Source: Takakia lepidozioides
Lineage: Eukaryota; Streptophyta; Takakiopsida; Takakiales; Takakiaceae
Direction: 5' to 3'
DNA: 64,000 bases
Assembly: GCA_030704615.1 (NCBI GenBank)
Contig: CM060734.1
Span: 11,592,001-11,656,000 of the forward strand
In this document: positions 53,581 to 63,723 of the stretch, piece after piece
Layout: the number at the start of each line of letters is the position of its first letter
Position numbering within the stretch: position 1 is the stretch's first letter
Notes under the pieces: model-generated
Database searches by the model: none
Seen by the model: the letters and a program-made list of their open reading frames with translations, nothing else
What the model was told of the DNA's origin: nothing
Position numbers and translations under genes: made by a program

Positions 53581-53960
53581 AGATTAAGATGGAAATTCAA
53601 TATTCGATATATCCACGCTGTCTCTTCTTATTTTCCCCGACGGGCCTTGTAATTTCCAGCATCCCCTGATCCATGGCCACAAAACTGGAGCACTTCAATC
53701 CGACCTTGCCAAACCGCCGCTTGAGCTCAGGGTCATGTACCTAACAAAACATTTCAAGCATATAGAATGTGGGTCATTGCGAGATGAGAGAGGAAGCCCC
53801 GCCCATGTCGACAAGCCAAGGCAGCTATGGCGGATGCTTGGGTCCTGCACTCACTTCCCACACAAGCTACTCTACAGAAGACTACCTTTCCATTTGTCTC
53901 TCGCCTCTGTTGTTGACACCACCTTAAATTGTCCCTTTTCCATCCTTGCCCAATAGATGA
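53581..53960 (-). pseudogene. Duplicated host exon-intron segment, copy 1
   Basis: On the minus strand an exon-like frame follows TTTGTTAG: VHDPELKRRFGKVGLKCSSF, then VAMDQGMLEITRPVGENKKR and QRGYIEY-stop (53725-53590). Its intron side (53735-53960) is similar to 57485-57620, and the exon side (GATCCATGGCCACAAAACTG) to 57424-57445. The two copies are 3.7 kb apart with the dsRBD gene between them. The protein family is not recognised. It may be the 5' end of a partial duplicate of the dsRBD gene or of an unrelated neighbour. Confidence 0.4.
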
Positions 53961-54422
53961 TTTTGCCAAAAGAAATGATTGGTGAATATGTAGAAGCGAC
54001 CAGTTGCTTGTTTGTTTTGCAGTGTTCTGTTGAGGGGATGGGTGTGGACAAGTGGGGAGAGGCGTGCTCGCAGTAACTTATCCAAGCCTTTGCGGCTTAC
54101 GGTTGGTGTTCAAGTGTTGAAATTCCATGCCGTCTACTCCCAGCTTTCAGGAGCTTGCATGTCTATAACTTGATCTGCAGTGCAAGATCAACATGCCGGC
54201 ATATTGGGCTTATCCTACCAGGATGCGTAAAGTGTGGTATGCGGCTTATAAAGTTCCATCTGTACCAGATGGCTTATGCCAAAGTTTGAAGTGACGAAGC
54301 CTGCATACTGCTGGCAGGTAACATGGAGCGAAGTGTTCGGAGATTTCTCCTCTGCGCTCCTCCTGCACAAACCTGGGTGCGTGGATCTACTCTCTGCAGC
54401 CCAACTTCTTCCAAAGAGAACT
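53961..54422. other. No gene seen; 3' flank of dsRBD gene
   Basis: This probably includes the 3' UTR of the minus-strand dsRBD gene, which stops at 54423. Confidence 0.4.
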
Positions 54423-56719
54423 TCATACTGTTTGAAACAGTACAGATTTATACACAGATTGTAGTGCCGCCGTAGCTTCCTTTTTCTTGACTTCAGAGCC
54501 TGCTTCACGAGTAAACTTTCCATTGTCATCATATGTGGTGCACATGTTTAAAGTGAAGAGAGAAGAGAGCTGCAACAGCACTTCAGGCAGGTGGCCGAAA
54601 CAAATCATCTTTAACAGTAGCTATAGTTACTGCGAGCGCGGACCGCTCGCTAGCTAATTAGCTAAAATGCCCTTAGGCCTATTTAGCAGAGCTTAACAGG
54701 GATCTCAGTCAGTCCCCCCCCCCCCACCCACCTTCTTTTTCTTTTTCTTTTTCTATCTCTCCCCCTCTCTCTCTGTCTTTTGTCACTCCCCACAAAAAAA
54801 AAAAAAACAGAGAGGGAGAGGGAGAGAGGGGGAGAGAGGGAGAGGGACAGAGGGAGGGAGAGAGAGTGCAAGAAAAATGAAGGGGACTGACTGAGCAGCT
54901 GCTGCTGCTCAGTCAGTTCCCCCCCACCTTCTTTTTGTTTTTGTTTTTCCTCATCTCGCCCTCTCACTCCCTCCCTCCCTCTCTGAACCTCTCCCTTTAA
55001 AGATCGAGAAGAGATTCAACATACATTTATGGCCTGATCAAGCAAGGTCAGCAACACAGTCTTTTCAGCAGCATGCTCCTGTTTTATCTTCCCACTCTCC
55101 CTCCTGAATTTCTCCTCCACCTATCAACAATGACAAGATGAGATTAATATCAATATGTGCTAACAAAGCCCATCTGACATCTCACAGACCTAGCACAATA
55201 TTAAACCCTCCAGAGTGAGTTGGCAATTATGCAGGGAGCTAGCATAGCTATGATATCAAAACGAATAGTCATGTTTACAACATCTAAGCACCTTTTGTGT
55301 AACTGGTTCCATGTAAGACACTGCGGTGCAAAGTGCATGTATCAAGGAAAATGGCACTGCATTGTGTGATAGTTTTACGCATCCCATGCAGCCTGTCGGT
55401 GGTGTAGAGATAGAAGAAAAGGAAAGATCAAAGCTCATGCTTGACCTTAGCAAGCACCATAGCCTGTTCAGCTGCAAGATGGTTTTGAATATCCTCCATC
55501 TCTTTTCTGTGAGTGAAAGCCACCTGTGCCAATTGCATAAAAACCCTCAAAGCACCGGGCATCAAAGCACCGCCTGGCAAAAGCTTAGAAAGCTCCATGC
55601 AGACCTGTTCGATCTGCACAGCATTTATAGCACAGGGAGGAGAGGCCTCTTTAGTGGGTGAGGAATACTTTTCATTCGGTTTCTGGAGCAAGCCTAGCTG
55701 GTGCAGCTTGTCACAGGCCTCTGCTTTCACGCGCCCTTCGCCCACCGCAACATACATTTCTGGTTTGCCCTTGACTGGCACTTTCAGTTCTGCCACAAAC
55801 ACCTGGTACCCCAATCCCCTCCTTCACTCATACTTGCGATAGCCTTTTACCGAGCATTTAAGAAAATTACAACACCAATGACAACAACACCTACAATGCG
55901 AAAACACGCATGGTTGAAGCAGTCTTATCACTATAGTCTGCCTCACCAACAATTACATGGAAATCCTCAGGCTGCACACACCTCTGCATGAGCAGGGCCA
56001 GTTGAACGGAAAGTGATAGGCAGAGAATGGGCACTTTTGCCACCAGCATCACAAAAGGCAGCAGTGGTCGCCAGGAATTTCCTGAGTTCCCTGAGTTTCA
56101 TGGGTTTGTCATCCCAGCCTCCAATGCTTTGCTTCCATCCCACCAGCAGACCTCTTTCCTGCATGCCCAGTTGTTTCCACCTCAAACCACATATTATATA
56201 ATTGCCTTCCTCCCGAAACGACTACCACACAGCACTGGTTTTCCTACTAGCTTATGATCAATACATAGACTGTATACCACCCCTTTGGCAGAGTCTATGG
56301 TCTACCATGCTTACTTGCAAAAGCTTGCATGCATCAATGGCAGCGACTTTTTCTGACTCCTTCTTTTTAGGGGCAACACCTACCCCATATACTACTTTCC
56401 CATCCTGACAGACAATGAAAACGCTTATTAGTGCAAGTCTTCTACCAGCTTCCAATGTCCAAACGAACCATACCTTTCAGGGTGCACAGTACACCAAGTA
56501 GCTGTTGCTAATGCAATTGTGACAAAATTTCCCTCTTCTCTTTAGAATGCTTTCCTAGGCTACAAACCCGTTCAACAAAACCAAGTGTGATGCAGATACA
56601 ACTGCCTTAAATGCCAAGGTTGGCGTGATGAGAAGCCTGTCCTGTCATGCAAACATTCACTAAGAATGCACCACACTTCACTGCAAATTCAGAAAGATCC
56701 TCTAGTGGCAGCTTCTGCT
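54423..56719 (-). CDS. Protein with multiple dsRNA-binding domains (multi-exon, 5' part uncertain)
   Basis: Exons on the minus strand: about 56719-56607 (LEDLSEFAVKCGAFLVNVCM), 56404-56315 (DGKVVYGVGVAPKKKESEKV then AAIDACKLLQ), about 56180-55982 (LRELRKFLATTAAF ... LPITFRSTGPAHAE), 55802-55446 (VFVAELKVPVKGKPEMYVAV, GEGRVKAEACDKLHQLGLL, then helices), 55120-55025 (VEEKFRRESGKIKQEHAAEK coil) and 54569-54423 (TYDDNGKFTREAGSEVKKKE, stop). GPAHAE/VFVAEL rejoins across a GT-AG intron in phase 0 to give one complete dsRBD. The first two exons form another dsRBD, and the last exon carries a third half. The protein should bind dsRNA (small-RNA or editing pathways are possible). Exon 1 and some junctions are unresolved. 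Confidence 0.6.
54704..54921. repeat. Polypyrimidine/polypurine foldback inside an intron
   Basis: CTCAGTCAGT and a run of C, then CTTTTTCTTTTT and CTCTCTC tracts (54704-54780) face a purine tract of GAGAGGGAGAGG type (54808-54880) that ends GGGGACTGACTGAG. Next to it is a perfect hairpin: ACTGACTGAGCAGC (54886-54899) with GCTGCTCAGTCAGT (54904-54917). The whole lies in the last intron of the dsRBD gene. A third copy of the CTGACTGAGCAGC edge with a G-run lies at 59507-59536. Confidence 0.7.
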
Positions 56720-57167
56720 CTGCAAGAAGAAAGGCAAGGAAAGGAGTGGAGCCTACAATATCCACGGCAGCTCAAAAAGCTTTTGGGGCAACAGAAAGAG
56801 TGATACAAGAAAGAAGTGGGGCCTCAACAAGCAGTCCAAAAAGGAGTTTCTGAAGTACAACCTCCTCACAACAACACTACCAAATTCTTTTTAGGTGTCC
56901 CTTCTTGAAGAGTTGAACTCAATGCTTGGTATCCCAGTGGAGTGATGCAGCTGCAGTCAACTCCCGCACCACCTGATGTGCTTATGGTTGCGGTCATCCC
57001 TCCCTAAACGGCCTCCTTAACACCGCAGAAGCAGCTTCGCCAGAAAGTCCATTTAAGACAAGGTCATATGACGTCTAAAAGTCCCCCAACATCTCCATCT
57101 CTCGTGGACCTAATTGATTTGTTCTGCTTCTCCTTCCGAAAACTAGTCCTTGAAAGAGCTGAGTGAC

Positions 57168-57480
57168 CTAACTCGACATGGTTATGCGAGGATCAATGGG
57201 TGCAGAGTACCGGGAGCGCGACGCAAAGGCGAGCCTCATACTGTGGGTTGGATTTCGGCCCAACCAGCGTGAATTTGCCGTGAGGCCTCTAAACGGCGGC
57301 GAACTACACCGCAGCTCCTTGGGATTGGAACTCATGAAGCGATCGATGTCCCCTCCCGCCCGAGAGCCCCCGCGCTTTCTCTTCTTATTACCGTCTTGGA
57401 ACTTGGAATTTCCCGCAGCCCCCGATCCATGGCCACAAAACTGAGGTCGCACCAGAATCCGCTCAGGATGATGAACCTAC
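57168..57480 (-). pseudogene. Duplicated exon segment copy 2 / candidate upstream exon
   Basis: The 94-residue frame includes RPQFCGHGSGAAGNSKFQDG, NKKRKRGGSRAGGDIDRFMS, SSPPFRGLTANSRWLGRN and then runs to a stop at 57168. Its start matches copy 1 at 53.7 kb in another frame (TTTTGTGGCCATGGATC). It lies about 450 bp upstream of the first dsRBD exon on the same strand and could be the 5' exon of that gene. Open length and basic composition support coding; no domain is recognised. Confidence 0.35.
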
Positions 57481-57800
57481 CAAAACGATTTCAAGCATGT
57501 AGAAGGTGGGTCATTGCGAGATGAGAGAAGAGCAGCGAGTCCCCATGACAAGCCAAGGCAGCGATGGCGGATGCTTGAGCCCCGAGGTCCCACACAAGCC
57601 ACTCTGAAACAGCCGAGTGCGAAGGCCATGGCCTTCTTCAAACTAATGTCACCCGCTTCCCTCCAAGGCTGTTGTCTTGTTATTGAAAATTTGTGGCCTT
57701 TTCCAGCCAAACACAGAATTTCCTTAGAGATAAAAAAAAATATGCGAAAAGAAATAGAGGGGGCGTTGGTGAATATGCAAGCGACTGGCACTTGTCTTTA
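57477..57800. repeat. Intron-like part of the duplicated segment, copy 2
   Basis: GGGTCATTGCGAGATGAGAG and AAGCCAAGGCAGCGATGGCG match 53770-53840 closely. It flanks the candidate exon at 57168-57480. Confidence 0.6.
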
Positions 57801-57804
57801 GTAA

Positions 57805-58193
57805 GAGCATCTCCACGATGAGCAGGCCCGTCAAACGTTATATACCCTGGTTACATGGGTGATGGTATTTTTTACAAGGATTGGTTGGCTGACACTCCAT
57901 GGTTGGGATGGAGATCTTGCACAGATAGCCCGGAGGCAGGCCCCGCATCACAATCTTGGCTCGTTGACCAAGGCCATCATATCTCATTAACTCACAAATA
58001 ACTCACCAATTTAATGTAGAGTGGTTGGCGGGTCCCGATATAATTGCCAAAGTGTCGGGCGAGAGGCAGATTTACGGCCGGCAGCAATTCTACCAGGCAG
58101 AGCCAACCTTGGAACAAGCTATGCTACTTTTTTGGACCCCGCGCCATTAGATTGCCGTTTTCGGGCAAGCGTCGTGGCACCATGGAGATGCTC
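57805..58193. mobile_element. Tourist-like MITE (PIF/Harbinger type)
   Basis: The termini are GAGCATCTCCA and TGGAGATGCTC, flanked by TAA on both sides (57802-57804 and 58194-58196). Length is 389 bp with no ORF. TWA target duplications and this size are those of Tourist-like MITEs mobilised by PIF/Harbinger transposases. Confidence 0.7.
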
Positions 58194-58784
58194 TAAGTAA
58201 GTAAAGAACTGCCCGAGAATTGCGTTGTGTATATTTAGGCACCTTACTTGGCGCAATCTCCACTCTTACAAACAGTGATCTTACGTTTTCGTAACGTAAG
58301 ATCACTCCTGGGCGATTGTATTTTTCACAAGGATTGGTTGGCTGACACTCCATGGTTGGGACGGTAGGAGATCTTGCACAGATAGCCCGGAGGCAGGCCC
58401 GCCGCTCGATCACAATCTTGGCACGTTGACCAAGGCCATCATATCTCATTAACTCACAAATAACTCACCAATTTACTGTAGAGTGGTTGGCAGGGTCCGG
58501 TATAATCGGCAAAAGTGTCGGGCGCGGGAGGCAGATTTACGGCGGATTAGCAAATTAGCAATTCTACCAGGCCGAGCCAACCCCTGGAACAAGCTGCGCT
58601 ACTTTTTTGGACCCCGCGCCGTTAGATTGCCGTTTTCGGGCAAGTGCCGTGGCACCATGGAGATGCTCTAAGTACGTAAAGAACTGCCCGAGAATTGCGT
58701 TGTGTTATTTAGGCGCCTTACATGGCGCAATCTCCACTCTTACAAATAGTGATCTTACGTTTTCATAATGTAAGATCACTCCTG
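57861..58784. repeat. ~455-470-bp tandem duplication spanning MITE and flank
   Basis: The segment 57861-58310 (most of the MITE plus 117 bp of flank) is repeated at 58314-58784 with few changes. The second copy lacks the left MITE end but keeps TGGAGATGCTC at 58658-58668. Each copy ends in a perfect or near-perfect hairpin, GTGATCTTACG...CGTAAGATCAC (58275-58305 and about 58750-58779). Confidence 0.75.
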
Positions 58785-59146
58785 TTTTGCCGCATGAGCC
58801 TTACGAATTCGTAAGGCTACACTTCAATTCTTTTTCTTTCTGCTTCTTTCTTTTAAGGATTTTGTCTTTTGCAGAAAATTCGTTAAGCAATTTTTTCTTT
58901 TACATTAACAAAGTATTTCTTTGGTGCTATTGGCTGAGGAATCTACGGAGCTCAAGCACGGTATTAAGAACTGTATTTGATCAGCGACCCTTGTGTTCAA
59001 ATTGTCTTCAGAACCTAACTATTGGTGCGGCCGGGGTCGTGCGGCTGCTTTCTCTTAGGAAACACCAACTAGCAGGTGCAGCGGGCCCCTAAGGCATCTG
59101 ACATTGGATTGTACCAAAAATGTGTAGAGTTGCAATGGTATGCAAT

Positions 59147-59437
59147 TCATAGGTGAATTGTCATTGGTTTTCGTGTGGATCTGGTGTTGCACAATGGACA
59201 CTTTCGACTCATTTGCCAGATTTTCGTTGCACAATCAGTGCACACGCTTGTATGATTACACGGGATGAAACATGCCCTCTTTCTTAGCTCACTGCAAAGG
59301 TTGAAGGAACTTTGTCCTTGAAACCAGCCTTCCAAATCCTGGAAACAAACTGAGCACTCAAACCTTTGCAGCAACTGTTTCGCCTCTTCAAGCTGCTTCT
59401 CCATTCCCAAATGCTTTTCTGTTATGTAACAGTTTTC
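59147..59437 (-). CDS. C-terminal exon of a RING-HC finger protein
   Basis: After acceptor TTTGTGCAG (59438-59446) the exon encodes ENCYITEKHLGMEKQLEEAK, a short coiled coil, then CSVCFQDLEG, CFIPCNHTSVCTDCATKIW and CPLCNTRSTRKPMTIHL-stop. Cys-X2-Cys, Cys-X-His-X3-Cys-X2-Cys and Cys-X2-Cys make a C3HC4 RING with a long first loop (about 26 residues). Such domains recruit E2 enzymes, so the protein is probably a ubiquitin ligase. The exon is intact and in phase 0. Upstream exons are uncertain; the ORF at 59658-60107 is the nearest candidate on the same strand. Confidence 0.7.
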   Translation of the reverse strand, partial: ENCYITEKHLGMEKQLEEAKQLLQRFECSVCFQDLEGWFQGQSSFNLCSELRKRACFIPCNHTSVCTDCATKIWQMSRKCPLCNTRSTRKPMTIHL

Positions 59438-59506
59438 CTGCACAAACTTGAGGTGTTTTTGTCAGCCAACAGAACTTGAGAAAGGAGGTAAAATAAATAA
59501 ATAAAA

Positions 59507-59536
59507 GGGGGGGGGGGGGGGACCTGACTGAGCAGC
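59507..59536. repeat. G-run with CTGACTGAGCAGCAG edge
   Basis: About 15 G residues followed by ACCTGACTGAGCAGCAGCAG, the same edge as the foldback at 54704-54921 in inverted arrangement. It lies just upstream of the RING exon in an intron. Confidence 0.6.
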
Positions 59537-59657
59537 AGCAGAGAACAGTAGCATCAATGTTTGATTTATTCTTTTGTATGAAATCTCAATCAGAGAATTG
59601 AGTACAAAATGATTTACTGTTTGAATGTAGCTCAGATCAGCAATCTATAGCTACGAA

Positions 59658-60107
59658 TCAAGAAGTCGAATTATTCATGTTCTTCAGGAAATCCGCTACA
59701 GCAGCAGGATCTACAACATTGAGAGTTATGTTGCAGTTGTTCAGATTGTGAAATTGATGTCCAACATGTTGCGATCTGCTGGCTCCGAAAATGTTCTGCA
59801 GTTTATCCTTATATTTCTCCATCTCCTGCTGAAGAGCAAACTGGCCATCGGTACTTTTCCAGAAATCTACATCATTATCGAAACACGCTGAGGGTTCCGG
59901 ACTAGATCTTTGAGGAAGACTTTGAGGAGAAACATAAGGTAACATGGAAAGAGAGCCATGAATGGCAGGTTTGTTTGTGCCCGCAGGCAAAGAAGACGTA
60001 GAAACAACAGCCCGTCCACCGGCTTCAATCATGAATTTCTCACATGAAGGTGTCACAGAATGAGAACCGTCATGAAAAGCCATAGCCAAACATAAGAAAA
60101 GATTCAT
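59658..60107 (-). CDS. Coding exon of unknown protein (possibly RING gene 5' part)
   Basis: The 149-residue frame reads AFHDGSHSVTPSCEKFMIEA, then SSPEPSACFDNDVDFWKSTD and GQFALQQEMEKYKDKLQNIF. It ends NNCNITLNVVDPAAVADFLK NMNNSTS-stop. The coil-forming middle and absence of stops suggest a real exon. A donor at about 59694 (GCT/GTAGCG) would join it in phase to the RING exon, but it is weak; otherwise this is the end of a separate gene. No domain is recognised. The start codon choice (MAF at about 60083 or MNL at 60107) is open. Confidence 0.5.
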   Translation of the reverse strand: MNLFLCLAMAFHDGSHSVTPSCEKFMIEAGGRAVVSTSSLPAGTNKPAIHGSLSMLPYVSPQSLPQRSSPEPSACFDNDVDFWKSTDGQFALQQEMEKYKDKLQNIFGASRSQHVGHQFHNLNNCNITLNVVDPAAVADFLKNMNNSTS

Positions 60108-60779
60108 GAATTACCAAAAATAAAATGAAACCGAACATATGTATGTACATACCGGTGTTGGTCTGGTATTGTGTTTTGGACATACCAGGAGGGTCCTGGT
60201 AGTATAAAAATTTAGAGATGTCCCAAACACGGGTATGCAATAATAATAAAAAAACCCAGATTTTGTTACTTGTAGGGTATCAATAATGCCAGCATTTCAC
60301 TTTTGCAGACCTGGTATCAACAAGGGTATGGAAACCTTGATACCTGCTGATATCATCTTCGGGTAAAGTATCAAAAATTTACATTTCAGAAAGAAGCACA
60401 CATTGAATATTGTAGCATACATATGGAAACTTTTGGCCTTGCATTTATAACCATTTTCACTGCCCCTGTTTTTCTTTCAAGCCACAAAGACTAATGTTGA
60501 ATGCGACGGAGCACTGATACAAATAGAAACAAAGCAAGTAATATTAGGAACTGCCATGAGCTTATGAAATTTCTCCCATTGTGCATATGTGAACCTTATC
60601 AAATGATATACTCTAAACACAATATGCCAGAATCTGGTGAGGTTTGCTGTCAATATCTTGTCCTCGCCAATACCAGCATGAACAAAGTTAAGAACCAGAT
60701 GACAGGGCTTAAAAATCAACATTGCAATGGAACCGAGGATCCCAAAATAAAAGCAAATTTGTGATCACTCAAACACTGG
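60108..60779. other. No gene seen; AT-rich intergenic or intronic DNA
   Basis: Minus frame 60722-60477 and plus frame 60501-60764 overlap and show no domain. GACCTGGTATCAACAAGG-type repeats of CTGGTAT occur at 60160-60350. Confidence 0.35.
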
Positions 60780-61073
60780 CTAATCTGCAGGTGACTGGGT
60801 ACGTTGGCTACTCTTGCGATGCCTAAGTACAGTAGCTGATCTCCACCTCAAGTGATAGATGGTGGTGTGCCATGTCTTGAAAGTCCGCACCTATGAAGAG
60901 AACAAAAACACCCAAGTTAGACCTCAAAGGTCCAGTGGATGCGGAGTATAAGCATTGGTTAACATCAAACATAAAACAATCAGCAGTTTAAAAATACTTA
61001 TCAAATCTGTTGATGCAGCCCAAACTCCAGCACTGCAACAACTCCATGTCAGCAGCCACTCCAATACCTGCAA
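60780..61073 (-). CDS. Two candidate exons of an unrecognised gene (C-terminal end)
   Basis: After acceptor TTTCTTGCAG (about 61074) the frame reads IGVAADMELLQCWSLGCINR and FDK, then a GT donor at about 61000. After acceptor TTCATAG (about 60895) comes VRTFKTWHTTIYHLRWRSAT, VLRHRKSSQRTQSPAD and a stop (about 60780). Open frames on both sides of good splice signals support coding. The exact junction phase is uncertain, and an alternative phase stops earlier. No family is recognised. Confidence 0.35.
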
Positions 61074-61211
61074 GAAAGCAATCCTAGATTAAAACCACAT
61101 ACATTCAAAGCTGGAGACTAAGCCAAAATGCAAAATGCAAAATGTAAAAAAAAAAATCAGAATTCAGAAGCCTACCCTTACTTGTCGTTCTCAAATAGCC
61201 CTGCTTCCTCA

Positions 61212-61690
61212 CACTACAACAAATTGCGGCTTTTACGTCTCTGTGTTATGACTGCAAATGCAGTTATGGAAGCCATTTACGACTTCCTAACTCTGAAGAA
61301 GTATCTAGAAGCCGAGTCAGTTCTGACATGGAAGTCGTGGCTGCCATGGAGTCGTAAGTGACAGTCGTCAGGGTTTCTGTGACGTAGCGCCTGAGCAGCT
61401 CGCTCCTAGTCATACACGCTGGCTTTACTGAATGACTGAACAGACAGTGTAGTCCATGTCAGCCGCTGTGTAAGAGAGACACGTGCTTGATAGAAAAAAA
61501 TGACACGTGGCATAGTGCGCGCATTCCATGACTGTCAACTATGACTACAGGCGAGGCGATCCGGTTGCAGCACTTGGCACGTCTTAGTTTTTACACGTGG
61601 TCTCTTAGGAGGTTGACATGTGTCACGATGGGTGTTTTTTTGGTGTACTACTATTTTTTTACATATTTATATTTCTACCACGTGGTGTAG
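61212..61690 (+). mobile_element. CACTA-like left end
   Basis: CACTACAACAAATTGCGGC starts at 61212 after TCA. This is the classic form of a plant CACTA terminus. The next 450 bp are rich in GTCGT, ACGAC, CACGTG and GTCAGT words (for example GTCGTAAGTGACAGTCGTCA), as expected for subterminal repeats. The right end with TAGTG was not found, so the element may extend into or beyond the following DNA. Confidence 0.5.
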
Positions 61691-63723
61691 TACTATTGAA
61701 GAGTGAAAATAGATGTAGTCATTATTATGACTATGATAGAAGTCATATACATGTCTATTACAACAATGAAATATAATATATAATACAAACAGAACAAGGC
61801 AGCAAGATATAACTGCAACAAGCTGAGCAAAACCAAGAGATTGTACACCATATCTATTTATCAATCTATTTATCATTATCATTTTTGTCGCGATCTAAAA
61901 ATACATAAAATAGTCACATGTTCTCAATTGAATTATATTGTCTAACTATAACACTTTGAAAAGTGTTTACCCATAATCTTCTAACTACTCTGTCATGGTT
62001 TTAGTCATGGTTATCTAGAATTCCCTACTTCTAGTTAACTAGGACATTTTAGATATTTATATTTATATTTTGTGTGTTGGGACTTCATTTGGTCTCACAT
62101 GCCAAGTGAGGTGTCGAGCCTCACTTGAGACATGGAGATAGGTTTTCCCCTTGTGAATGTTGAGGAGGCTCATCTTCTTGTAGTTGAGCCTCCATGAGCT
62201 TCTCTCACCTCCATAGCTCTAGGTATTGATAGGGAGTGTGTTGAGGGCTTTGTAGGGTGGATTCCTTTAGCAAAGGTGCCCTTGGCTTGACTTAGTTTAT
62301 GTGATAGAGTGGATTTCACTTGGAAGGACTAGGGCTTGTTCTTCATGTGATTGCTTCATGCTTTGAGAGCTTTCATTGTCTACTATTTCTCTCATTTCTC
62401 ATCTCTTATCACTACAAGAAGATCACCTTATGCTTGTGAGTGCGGAGTGTAATGATTAGTTTTGCACTTGTATTTTAAAGAGGTTGAGAGCTAGGAGAAT
62501 TTAGCTCTTGTATCACAAGGCTTGCAAGGGGTTGCAAGGAAAGGTGCTCGAGTATTGCATGCACCAAGGAGTTGGAGAGCTTGAGAAGAAAGCTCTTGAG
62601 TCACAAGATTTTGCAAGGATTATAAGGAGGAAGTCTTGTGTGTGTGGAAGCATGGATTCTAGGGTTTGAGAATCCTTTGCATGCATTATGGAGTCGATGG
62701 TGTGCGCCATGGCTTGTGGAGAGTGACTAAAGGCTTGTTAGTGCTCATTTCACTATCAAGCTAGGGTTAAACAAGTTCAAAGTGTGGATGTTGTGGAAGA
62801 GAAGCCAAGGAGCTATATATGCATGGGCTTGAAGACAACAAGGGCAAGCACTTGGAGAGCACTAAGAAGCTCAAGAAGTTTTGAAAGGGAGCATGTGAAG
62901 AAATCTTCCAATCATGGTGGTGTGGAGCCAACCTTAGGGTGCCATTGGAAGGGCTTAGAGAACATGTAGTGGGAAATCCTTGAAGGGAAATCATCATTCA
63001 ATGTATGCATAGCTTCACCCTAACTATGTAATGTGACAAGAGGGGGAGGCAATACTTGGCTATTCATGCTCTTGGTAGTGCGAGCTTTGTGGTGGATAGT
63101 TGACCAAGCAAGTGGTGTATGTGTGGAGCATGCTCGCTTGAGTTTGTAAGTTCAAGTTTGAGAAGGGGAGCTCTTGAACTAGCAAGAGGTGAAGGCCTTT
63201 GAGATCCATTTGTGTGTGAAGTGGAGAGGTGTTGATTCATGTTATGATGAAGGAGAGCAACACATAGGCCAAGAGGTCATGGAACATGCATTCAAATGAC
63301 CACGGGGAGCACATGGATGATGGATTGGTGCAAGACCCCAAATGAGGCATATGGCGTGAGAGTGGGATCCAAGGCGGATTGCTTGGGAGCATTATTGTAA
63401 GTGACAAGCATTGCTCCTACACATTGAGATAATTTGTGTTGATTTGGAGCGATTGTCAAGTGATGAGGAGACAAATGCATGATTGTTCGGCAATGGAGAT
63501 ATGGTAGTTTGCAATCAAATCCCAAGGACTAGAAGGGGGATTGATTTGGTGGACAATGACTTGCAAGTTGAGTTGGACCACTCTTGGTTGCACATTGGGG
63601 TGGAAGAGAGCAAGAAGATGCCTCTTATGACCACCTAGAGACCATATTTTTGCTTGAGTAGAAGCATAGAAGTCAAGGACTTGCATTCTAGCTCTTCATT
63701 ACAAACCCTAGTAGTGTATGCTC
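61691..63723. other. Uncharacterised repetitive-looking DNA
   Basis: The 61691-62080 part is AT-rich. From 62090 the DNA is rich in AGCTTG, GGAGAG, CTTGTGAG and similar words, with no convincing ORF. CACTACAAGAAGATC at 62410 resembles a CACTA start but has no subterminal repeats. A long non-coding transposon or LTR is likely but unproven. Confidence 0.35.

Noticed and set aside
62410-62424. CACTACAAGAAGATC as a CACTA transposon start
   Set aside because: No subterminal repeats, no partner terminus and no target duplication were seen around it.
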